A DNA stretch of 5,021 nucleotides, taken from positions 1 to 5,021 of the forward strand of contig CALFNJ010000556.1 of assembly GCA_937902865.1 (NCBI GenBank), read 5' to 3'. The stretch is from an uncultured Opitutaceae bacterium (GTDB lineage Bacteria; Verrucomicrobiota; Verrucomicrobiia; Opitutales; Opitutaceae). Made by a program: the position numbers and the translations under genes. The notes under the pieces were generated by a model. It saw only the letters and a list, made by a program, of their open reading frames with translations. It made no database searches and had not been told where the DNA came from. Below, piece by piece: positions 1 through 5,021 of the stretch (position 1 is the first letter of the stretch; each line of letters opens with the position of its first letter).

Positions 1-607
1 GCGCGACGGCGCCCTGTGAGGCTAGCGACTGAGCCAGGCGTGCGTCGGTTTCGGAGAACGGCACGATCTTTCCCGTCGCGGGATCCTTGGCGTTGATCAG
101 CTGGAGCACGCCGATGATCTCACCTTCGTGGTTCTTCATCGGCACGGTGAGGAACGACTGCGAGCGGTAGCCCGTCCGCTGGTCGAACGCCTTCGTGCCC
201 GAAAAATCGAAGCCTTCCTCCTGATACGCGTCGGCAATCGCGACCGTGCAGTCCTTCAGCACGGAATAGGCGACCACCATCGAGGTATTTTCCTTTCCGT
301 CAGGGTTGCGGAGCTGCACCGGCGCAAACGGGACCTGCGTGCCGGTCGTCCCGCCCATCGCGATTCCGAGGGAATCGGTCCGGATGATTTCGAAATTGAG
401 CGTGTCCTTGGTGGCAGCGTGCCGCCGGTAGAGCGTACCGCCATCGGCGTTGGTGATCTGCTTCGCCGCGAGCAGGATGCTTTCGAGCAGGCGATCGATG
501 TTCTTCTCCTGCGAGAGCGCGATGCCGATCTCGCTCAGCTCCGCGATCCGGCGGATCAGATCGGAAGCCGGCGCGGCGTCGCGGTCCTGGCGGGAAGTGC
601 TGTCCAT
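1..607 (-). CDS. GAF-domain signalling protein, N-terminal part (truncated by window edge)
   Basis: This reading frame enters from the left edge and shows its first 202 residues. After a short polar head (residues 1-15) and a helix (about 16-50, containing LSEIGIALSQEKNIDRLLES), a GAF domain runs from about residue 35 to the edge. Recognisable stretches are ITNADGGTLYRR (51-62), GYRSQSFLTVPM (146-157), GEIIGVLQLINAKD (162-175) and PFSETDARLAQSLASQ (183-198). The NKFDE signature of nucleotide-binding GAF domains is only partly present (N172, K174, F184, D188), so the ligand is unknown. In this family such a GAF domain is usually followed by an output domain such as HD-GYP phosphodiesterase, a cyclase, a phosphatase or a histidine kinase. 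That part lies outside the window, so the activity cannot be stated. The ATG at 607 is the only usual start after the in-frame TAG at 674-676. There is no Shine-Dalgarno sequence. It is probably cytoplasmic, since no signal peptide or membrane segment is visible. Confidence 0.9.
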   Translation of the reverse strand, partial: MDSTSRQDRDAAPASDLIRRIAELSEIGIALSQEKNIDRLLESILLAAKQITNADGGTLYRRHAATKDTLNFEIIRTDSLGIAMGGTTGTQVPFAPVQLRNPDGKENTSMVVAYSVLKDCTVAIADAYQEEGFDFSGTKAFDQRTGYRSQSFLTVPMKNHEGEIIGVLQLINAKDPATGKIVPFSETDARLAQSLASQGAVA

Positions 608-705
608 CCCGCGAGAACTAAGGCGGAGGCCCGAAACTGAAAAGGACGAAGTGGGCGCCGGCGCATGCGGAATCTACTTAGCGCGCGGCGGCGCAGCTTC
701 GATCC

Positions 706-803
706 GTCTCGCACAGAGGCGCAGAAACGCGGAGGTCGGACATCACAATCCAATGATGCTGACTGCGGGCCGAGCTCGGCGTCTCTGCGCCTCTGTGCGA
801 GAC
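706..803. repeat. Long inverted repeat A (25-base arms, 48-base spacer)
   Basis: The left arm 706-730 and the right arm 779-803 are reverse complements at 24 of 25 positions. The outer 19 bases match perfectly (706-724 against 785-803, GTCTCGCACAGAGGCGCAG on the left). The arm is made of a loosely repeated 8-9 base unit (CACAGAGG, CGCAGAAA, CGCGGAGG). The same style of unit recurs in the palindromes at 2469-2540 and 4521-4591. It lies between the terminator of the esterase gene and the start of the GAF gene. It is probably one copy of a dispersed chromosomal repeat family; its function is unknown. Confidence 0.85.
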
Positions 804-891
804 TTCCGATGTAGGGGCGTTCTTTGGCGATATGGGCGGCCTCGGTGGGCGACGCGAACGGCCGTCCCAAGGGACGCCCCTACATCGGAAG
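803..891. repeat. Long inverted repeat B (18-base perfect arms)
   Basis: The arms 803-820 (CTTCCGATGTAGGGGCGT) and 874-891 are exact reverse complements, separated by 53 bases. The spacer's right end carries a small extra hairpin, GTCCC-AA-GGGAC, at 864-875. The element abuts repeat A and shares base 803 with it, so the two form one composite block. GTAGGGGCG-type arms are, to my recollection, common in dispersed repeats of several bacterial phyla. That memory is not a database result. No transposase gene is present, so if mobile it would have to be a non-autonomous element. Confidence 0.8.
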
Positions 892-904
892 CGGTGATTT
901 TTGC

Positions 905-932
905 AAAAAAAGGGCGCCGATGAACGGCGCCC
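905..932 (-). terminator. Rho-independent terminator of the esterase gene
   Basis: On the minus strand an 8-bp perfect GC-rich stem (GGGCGCCG / CGGCGCCC, 912-919 with 925-932) with a 5-base loop is followed directly by seven Ts (905-911). This is the textbook shape of an intrinsic terminator. It begins 32 bases after the TAA stop of the esterase gene at 965, so it should end that transcript and separate it from the GAF gene downstream on the same strand. Confidence 0.88.
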
Positions 933-964
933 GCAATGAGGAAAGACTCTGACGGAAACGTTGC

Positions 965-2401
965 TTACTTTTTTGTGTCCGCGGGTGCCGCGTTTGCGGG
1001 AGCACCGCCGGCGCGGTTGCCGCGGCCGGCGCCGGCCGGGCGCGGATCGGCGGGCACCTGGAAGTTCGACGGCGTGGGCTGCGGATGGGTCGGATCAAAG
1101 CTGAAGTCATCGACGATGTATTTGGCCAACGGCAGCTTGGCCTGCTGGATTCCCAGCACGATGCACTTCGACTGCAGGTAAGCGCCGTAATCGACGTGGT
1201 GCGTCTGGTCGCCGAATTGCTTCGGGGCCTCGTCGCCGAGCGCCGTGTTGATCTGGCGGCCCATCGTGTTGAGGTCGATCGACGGCACGCCGATCTCCTT
1301 CGCCGTGGCCATCGCGGCAATCGCGTAGGCCGAAAGCGAGCCGGGCCCGCTGAGGTTGTCCTGACGACGCGCGGAGGGCGAAACGATGATCGGGAAAGCG
1401 CCCTTCTTCTGCGCGTCGGCGGCGAACCGCTTCAGCAGTTCCTTGTAGGTCGTGTTGGCAGGCGCGTAGGTCTCCGCGAAATCCTGGTTCGGGTACATGT
1501 TCTGCGGTCCGCTGCTCTTGGAATCGTTCGTGCCGAACTCGATGATCACGTAGTCGCCCGCTTTCATCGAATCGAGGACCTTCTCCCAGCGGCGCTCCTT
1601 CAGGAAGCCTTTCAACGTTTCGCCCGACTCGGCGTGATTCGCCACCACCACGGGCGCCTTGAACCAGCGCGTCGCCATCTGGCCCCAGCTGCTGCCGCCG
1701 CCGCCCTGGTCGGTCACGGTCGAATCACCGAGGATGAAGAGCGTCACTGGATCGGTCATCTTCTCGATCTGGATGGCCGCCACCGCGGGATGCGTGTCGC
1801 TGAACGCGAGGGTCAGTTTGTCGTCCCAGCCGCGGCTGATCGCCTGGTGGGTTTCGAAATTCCATTCGCGGCTGTCGAGGATCACCTCGCCGCCGGTGGA
1901 GATCTTCGGATTGCGGATATTGACCGTGAACGTGCGGGTCTCGAACTTGCCCGCCGGAATTTTGAGGTGCTCGAGCATCAGGCGGCGCGCCTCGGCCTTC
2001 ACCGTGACGGTCGACTCCGCGTGCGGATCGCCGAGCGTCACGGTCACGCGGTAGCTGCCTTCCGGCACCGCCACCGAGAACGTGTACGGCTGCGCGGACG
2101 TGATCGCGCCGCGCTGCAACGGATCGCTCGCATTCCCGGTCACCGCGGTGACTGCTGCGCCCGGTTCGAAACCGTAGCCGGTCCCGGCGGAATAGACCGC
2201 GGTGAGCGGCACCAGCGTGTAGCCGGGGGCCGCCTGAGCGGCGCCGAACTGGAATTTATAGGACGTCGCGGAACCGGTCGTTGAGCCAGACGCGGACGAG
2301 GATTGGCTCGTCGAACCGAGATCAGCGCAGCCGGTGAAGGCCGCAACCGTCAGGGAGAGAAACGCCGCGAGCACGCGGCCGGGGGTGAACACGTGGTGCA
2401 T
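965..2401 (-). CDS. SGNH/GDSL lipoprotein esterase, rhamnogalacturonan acetylesterase-like (CE12-type)
   Basis: This 478-residue protein probably removes acetyl groups from pectic rhamnogalacturonan or a related polysaccharide at the cell surface. A signal peptide ends in AAFTGC, with Cys25 as the likely lipidated residue, followed by a Ser/Gly/Thr-rich linker (about 28-46). Residues 47-213 form a beta-rich domain beginning YKFQFG and containing PGYTLVPLTAVYSAGTGYGFE, as seen at the front of many bacterial CE12 enzymes. The SGNH domain (about 218-435) has all the catalytic blocks: FILGDST with Ser227, the block II Gly in ESGETLKGF (about 260), GTND at 290-293, and DQTHH at 398-402 giving Asp398 and His401. 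The last 35 residues are a Pro/Ala/Gly-rich, probably disordered tail. An upstream ATG at 2482 in the same frame would add 27 residues before the signal peptide and falls in a repeat, so the start at 2401 is preferred. The leader is pyrimidine-rich without a Shine-Dalgarno site. The substrate is inferred from family only. Confidence 0.88.
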   Translation of the reverse strand: MHHVFTPGRVLAAFLSLTVAAFTGCADLGSTSQSSSASGSTTGSATSYKFQFGAAQAAPGYTLVPLTAVYSAGTGYGFEPGAAVTAVTGNASDPLQRGAITSAQPYTFSVAVPEGSYRVTVTLGDPHAESTVTVKAEARRLMLEHLKIPAGKFETRTFTVNIRNPKISTGGEVILDSREWNFETHQAISRGWDDKLTLAFSDTHPAVAAIQIEKMTDPVTLFILGDSTVTDQGGGGSSWGQMATRWFKAPVVVANHAESGETLKGFLKERRWEKVLDSMKAGDYVIIEFGTNDSKSSGPQNMYPNQDFAETYAPANTTYKELLKRFAADAQKKGAFPIIVSPSARRQDNLSGPGSLSAYAIAAMATAKEIGVPSIDLNTMGRQINTALGDEAPKQFGDQTHHVDYGAYLQSKCIVLGIQQAKLPLAKYIVDDFSFDPTHPQPTPSNFQVPADPRPAGAGRGNRAGGAPANAAPADTKK

Positions 2402-2621
2402 AGGGAGTGAGGGGAAAGACGAAACAAGCCGGAAGAAGTCGCGGCTGAAAACGAGAAAACGGCATGAGGGCCCACGGAACACACGGACTACACTGAACTC
2501 AGATTTCTGTTTTCCGTGTATTCTGTGTGTTTCGTGGGCCTCTCCGTTTCCGGTTCTTTATGGCCCTCGCAGCGCAGCCCGCGCTTCCTAATTGGTCCTT
2601 CTTCCTTCTTACTTCTTCTCC
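2402..2621. promoter_or_regulatory. Divergent intergenic region between esterase and membrane hydrolase
   Basis: Both flanking genes are read outward from this 220-base gap, so promoters for both must lie here. Its centre is occupied by a long palindrome (2469-2540), and each gene is preceded by a pyrimidine-rich stretch on its own coding strand. I see no convincing -35/-10 pair. TATTCT at 2518-2523 is the best -10-like match on the plus strand, but it lies in the repeat arm and has no good -35 partner. Promoter positions therefore remain unassigned. Confidence 0.5.
2469..2540. repeat. Long imperfect palindrome C
   Basis: Arms 2469-2497 and 2512-2540 pair at 25 of 29 positions around a 14-base loop (2498-2511). 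The arms consist of a degenerate unit of about 9 bases, such as CACGGA, ACACGGA and ACACTGA. If transcribed, the element would fold into a long hairpin of about 29 pairs. The sequence type (CCACGGAACACACGG on one side, CCGTGTATTCTGTGTG on the other) matches a repeat I associate with verrucomicrobial genomes, which is recollection rather than a search. It sits midway between two divergent genes, so it could act as a boundary, a binding site, or simply an inert insertion. Confidence 0.83.
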
Positions 2622-4436
2622 ATGCCTACCCCTTCCGCGTCTTCCGCGTCCGCGGTGAAAAAGATCATCGTGGCGGTCCATGGCATCGGCGACCAGGTCC
2701 GCAACGAGACCGCGCTGGCGACGACGATCCGGTTCTGCGACTTCTACGCCTATCCGGGCATGGTGCCCCTGGGGGCCTTCTACGGCGCGCTTGAGCACGG
2801 CCAGCCCGCGGTGGTCATCAACGACCCGCCGGTCCGCCCCGGCCTTTCGGGTGAACTCGGATTCGCCGAGGTGTACTGGGCGGACGTCGCGCGCCGGATT
2901 TCGACCGAGCGTTACACGCTGCAGGAAACCAAGGCGTGGGCCCGTTCCGTGGTGAATCGCGTCCGCGTGCTCGCGGATTCCACCCAGGGGCAAAACAGCG
3001 GCATCGATTATCGGCGCATCCGGATGGTGCTGGAGGAAATGATCCAGACCATCGGCGTGCTCGAGGCACTGCTGTTTCTCGGCCGCAAGGCGGGGCTGGT
3101 CGATTTCAACCTCCGCGAGCTGCTCGATGCGTTTCTCGGCGACGTGCAGTTGATGGCGGAATTCGGACCGCTTCGGACCGAGGTGCTCGGGCGGTTTCAC
3201 CAGACGCTCGCCGCCGTCGGAACGACTTATCCCGAGGCGGAGATTCACTTCGTGGCGCACAGCGAAGGTACCGTCGTTTCCTGGCTCGGGCTGCTCGAGG
3301 CCTGCGACGATCCCAGGCAACATCCCTGGATCCGTCGCGTGCGCGGGTTCATGACGCTCGGCTCGCCGATCGACAAGCACCTCATCCTCTGGCCGGGACT
3401 GTTCCGCTCGTTCACTGGTCCGGCCTATCAGCCCGCCAGCCCCACGGATCGGATCCGCTGGATCAATTATGCGGATTACGCCGATCCGGTCGGATTCGAA
3501 TTGGACACCGCCCGCGATTGGATCGAGCAGCACGGCTACCAGCAGGCTTTCGCCTTCGACGCGAAGGACGATTTTGCCTTTGGCCGCTATTACCTGCCTG
3601 GCAAGGCGCACGTCGACTACTGGAACGATGCGGAAGTTTTCGGTCATTTCATCCGTCGCGTGGTCGCCCCCTCTCCCGCGCCAAGTGCCGAAGAAAAGAA
3701 GCGCCTTGCTGATGGGCCGCCGGGACTCTGGACCACGCGCGTCGTCAGCTACGGCGCCGGTTATCTGCTGCCGTTGATCGTGCTGATGGTCGGCACGTAT
3801 TTTCTCTACAAGAATGTCGGCGACTATCTGCACCCGGACGATACCGACGGACAGCCCGGACTGCTGCGCAACGTCCTCGTCCTCGGCGGACTCCTGGCGG
3901 GCACCACGGTCTGGCTGCGGTTCGCGCGTCTGACCCGCAGCGGATTCTGGTTTTTCCTCGGCGCCGGCCTCTATGCCGTGGCGGGGCTCATCTTCCATCT
4001 CGCGATCGATGCCCGGACCCCTGAATTCGCCTGGCTCGAGACCCTGCCGGCGAAGCTGCATTGTCCCGCCGGAACCGGAACGCTGCTCGTCAGCGTCGCG
4101 TTCGTCGCTTTCAACCTGCTCCTGAACTCGCGGGACTGGCGCCGCCTGCTGGGTCTCGGCACGCCGCGCCACGACGGACCAGGCGCCCTGAAGCAGATGA
4201 TCTGGACCGCGGGCCTCGCGCTCGCTGCGACGATCGCGTTCGCCGCCCCGCCGGAAAAGTCCGGTCCGCTCTGGCCGGTCCTTCTCGCCGGCGCCGGCTT
4301 TCTCTACCTGTGGTGGCTCGCCGCCCTGCTCTTCGACCTCGTCTTCGTCTGGCACCGCTACATCCGCCACGCGGTCGCGCTCGAATTCCTGCGCGACAAG
4401 ATCACGGGCACGCCACCTTCCCCTCCCGCCAAATAG
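2622..4436 (+). CDS. Alpha/beta-hydrolase-like protein with six C-terminal membrane helices
   Basis: I do not recognise a named gene, but a 604-residue two-part protein is clear. The N-terminal part (about 13-345) looks like an alpha/beta-hydrolase: strand KKIIVAVHGIGDQ (13-25) with an oxyanion-type HGxG, a nucleophile elbow HFVAHSEGTVVSWL with Ser214, a following LGSPID (246-251), a likely acid Asp288 in NYADYADPVG, and a likely His330 in GKAHVDYW. After an acidic/proline linker (about 350-370) come about six hydrophobic segments near 375-397, 414-435, 440-461, 484-502, 524-542 and 547-578, so the protein is probably an inner-membrane enzyme with its catalytic domain on one face. No signal peptide is seen. 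Lipid or ester hydrolysis is a guess from fold and location. The ATG at 2622 is preferred: an in-frame TTG at 2592 would add ten residues, and GTG at 2655 would cut just before the first strand. The leader is pyrimidine-rich with no Shine-Dalgarno site. Confidence 0.85.
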   Translation: MPTPSASSASAVKKIIVAVHGIGDQVRNETALATTIRFCDFYAYPGMVPLGAFYGALEHGQPAVVINDPPVRPGLSGELGFAEVYWADVARRISTERYTLQETKAWARSVVNRVRVLADSTQGQNSGIDYRRIRMVLEEMIQTIGVLEALLFLGRKAGLVDFNLRELLDAFLGDVQLMAEFGPLRTEVLGRFHQTLAAVGTTYPEAEIHFVAHSEGTVVSWLGLLEACDDPRQHPWIRRVRGFMTLGSPIDKHLILWPGLFRSFTGPAYQPASPTDRIRWINYADYADPVGFELDTARDWIEQHGYQQAFAFDAKDDFAFGRYYLPGKAHVDYWNDAEVFGHFIRRVVAPSPAPSAEEKKRLADGPPGLWTTRVVSYGAGYLLPLIVLMVGTYFLYKNVGDYLHPDDTDGQPGLLRNVLVLGGLLAGTTVWLRFARLTRSGFWFFLGAGLYAVAGLIFHLAIDARTPEFAWLETLPAKLHCPAGTGTLLVSVAFVAFNLLLNSRDWRRLLGLGTPRHDGPGALKQMIWTAGLALAATIAFAAPPEKSGPLWPVLLAGAGFLYLWWLAALLFDLVFVWHRYIRHAVALEFLRDKITGTPPSPPAK

Positions 4437-4656
4437 CGCGGATTTCTCCGCCCGGCTGCAGCCCCTTGATCCGGCAGGAGCTGCGGAAAAATTAAGAAAT
4501 CCGCCGTGATCTCGATCCGGTTTCACGCAGAGGACACCGAGCACGCAGAGAAAAATCCGACCTCTGTGTACTCGGCGTTCTCTGCGTGAAAATTCCGCAG
4601 CATCGGATTTCTTCATTCCGTTTTCCGCTTCTCCCTTCCTTCTTCTGTTTCCACCC
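4437..4656. other. Gap between membrane hydrolase and DTW gene
   Basis: This 220-base stretch contains no gene. It holds palindrome D (4521-4591) and three copies of the nonamer CGGATTTCT or its complement (4439-4447 plus, 4495-4503 minus, 4604-4612 plus). A pyrimidine-rich run of about 35 bases (about 4621-4656) leads up to the GTG start of the DTW gene. No hairpin followed by a T-tract is visible after the hydrolase stop, so read-through into the DTW gene is possible. I find no clear promoter. Confidence 0.55.
4521..4591. repeat. Long palindrome D with nested flanking inverted repeats
   Basis: Arms 4521-4550 and 4562-4591 pair at 26 of 30 positions around an 11-base loop. The outer 12 bases, TTTCACGCAGAG, are perfect. 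The octamer ACGCAGAG appears twice in the left arm (4525-4532 and 4543-4550). All four mismatched positions differ by transitions, so two of the four become G-U pairs in an RNA copy of either strand. Outside the core, 4494-4503 and 4604-4613 are a further exact 10-base inverted pair (AAGAAATCCG). The full element may therefore be about 120 bases long. It belongs to the same general style as repeats A and C. Confidence 0.85.
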
Positions 4657-5021
4657 GTGCCTCGCGAAACCTGCTACCGCTGCTTCTGGCCGAAATCGCT
4701 CTGCTGGTGCCCTTCCTTGCGGCCGATGCCGACGGCGACGCGGTTCGTGTTTCTGATGCATCCGAAGGAATTCAAGCAGGAGAAGGCCGCCACCGGCCGG
4801 CTCACGCATCTCTGCCTGCCCAACAGCGAGCTGCATGTCGGCATCGGTTTTGACGGCGACGAGACGGTGCTTTGACTCCTGCGGGATCTGGCCTTTTTCC
4901 CGGTGCTGCTCCATCCGGGGAAAACTGCGGTCAATCTTTCCGCGACGGAACACCTGCCCGATTTTCAACACCAACTGCCCGGACGGACCCTGCTGGTGAT
5001 CCTGCTCGACGCGACCTGGAT
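4657..5021 (+). pseudogene. DTW-domain tRNA-uridine aminocarboxypropyltransferase, interrupted by in-frame TGA and truncated by window edge
   Basis: The family (E. coli TapT/TuaA, formerly YfiP; human DTWD1/2) transfers the 3-amino-3-carboxypropyl group of S-adenosylmethionine to uridines in tRNA, making acp3U. The GTG at 4657 opens with the family's cysteine cluster CYRC-x6-CWC (Cys6, 9, 16, 18), then RFVFLMHPKEFKQEKAATGR (29-48) and LTHLCLPNSELHVGI. After residue 72 a TGA occurs (4873-4875). The same frame then continues with LLRDLAFFPVLLHPG, TAVNLS and LVILLDATW, the last being the DTW motif that names the family, cut by the right edge. No frame change is needed, so only one codon is affected. 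It falls at a position I believe is variable in the family. A nonsense mutation making a 72-residue dead fragment, or a sequencing/assembly error, are the simplest readings. No in-frame TGA occurs in the other three genes, which argues against a changed genetic code. The leader is pyrimidine-rich with no Shine-Dalgarno site. Confidence 0.85.

Larger units (their letters stand above)
608..964. other. Gene-free gap with two inverted repeats and a terminator
   Basis: These 357 bases hold no credible gene. The open frames that cross it translate the repeats into arginine-rich, low-complexity protein. It contains, from left to right, a 608-705 stretch that must include the GAF gene's leader and in which I see no clear promoter, an inverted repeat at 706-803, a second inverted repeat at 803-891, and a hairpin-plus-T-tract terminator at 905-932. 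The GAF gene starts 98 bases from the nearest repeat arm, so its promoter lies either in that short gap or within or beyond the repeats. Confidence 0.75.

Noticed and set aside
128..640. A 170-codon plus-strand frame at the left end
   Set aside because: It lies antisense to the GAF-domain frame, which has a clear family signature, and shows only Arg-rich low-complexity sequence.
556..870. A 104-codon minus-strand frame upstream of the GAF gene
   Set aside because: It is mostly translation of inverted repeats A and B plus an out-of-frame part of the GAF gene start. No domain is recognisable.
706..891. CRISPR-like array
   Set aside because: The repeats are inverted pairs of different sequence, not evenly spaced direct repeats, and there are no cas genes.
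1085..2284. A 399-codon open frame on the plus strand
   Set aside because: It is the antisense shadow of the esterase gene, with an Arg/His/Val-rich composition typical of GC-rich antisense frames and no motif.
4453..4492. Possible terminator after the membrane hydrolase (GCAGC/GCTGC stem)
   Set aside because: The stem is short with a mismatch and a large loop, and no T-tract follows on the plus strand.
2499..4616. A 705-codon open frame on the minus strand covering the membrane hydrolase gene
   Set aside because: It is antisense to a gene with clear hydrolase motifs and membrane helices. Its own translation is charged and low in complexity, has no recognisable domain, and begins and ends inside the palindromic repeats. 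High GC leaves such frames open by chance.
4873..4875. TGA as selenocysteine or a reassigned sense codon
   Set aside because: DTW proteins are not known selenoproteins and the site does not align with a catalytic cysteine. The other three genes contain no in-frame TGA over about 2,600 to 3,700 coding bases, so a general code change is not supported.

Overview
The window looks like ordinary chromosome of a high-GC, free-living bacterium. My best guess is a verrucomicrobium of the Opitutaceae type. This is an inference from four things: the GC-rich codon use, the near absence of Shine-Dalgarno sequences, a pectin-type secreted esterase, and intergenic palindromes built from short CACGGA/ACGCAGAG-like units. 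There is no direct taxonomic marker.

Layout: (1) 1-607, minus strand: the N-terminal 202 residues of a GAF-domain signalling protein whose output domain lies beyond the left edge. (2) 608-964: a gene-free gap holding two abutting long inverted repeats and a strong intrinsic terminator for the next gene. (3) 965-2401, minus strand: a lipoprotein of the SGNH/GDSL class resembling rhamnogalacturonan acetylesterases (CE12-like). (4) 2402-2621: a divergent intergenic region holding a long imperfect palindrome. (5) 2622-4436, plus strand: an unusual protein with an N-terminal alpha/beta-hydrolase domain and about six C-terminal membrane helices. (6) 4437-4656: a gap with a third type of long palindrome. 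(7) 4657 to the right edge, plus strand: a DTW-domain tRNA-uridine aminocarboxypropyltransferase reading frame interrupted by an in-frame TGA at 4873-4875, after which homologous sequence continues in the same frame.

The genes do not form an obvious pathway. The esterase belongs to plant polysaccharide breakdown at the cell surface, the GAF protein to signalling, the hydrolase to unknown membrane-associated ester or lipid chemistry, and the DTW protein to tRNA modification. The two minus-strand genes are separated by a terminator. The two plus-strand genes lie 220 bp apart with a palindrome between them, so no operon is evident.

The points most worth a second look are the interrupted DTW gene, the presence of a large inverted repeat in every intergenic gap, and the hydrolase-plus-membrane architecture. 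I see no convincing new defence or mobile system here.
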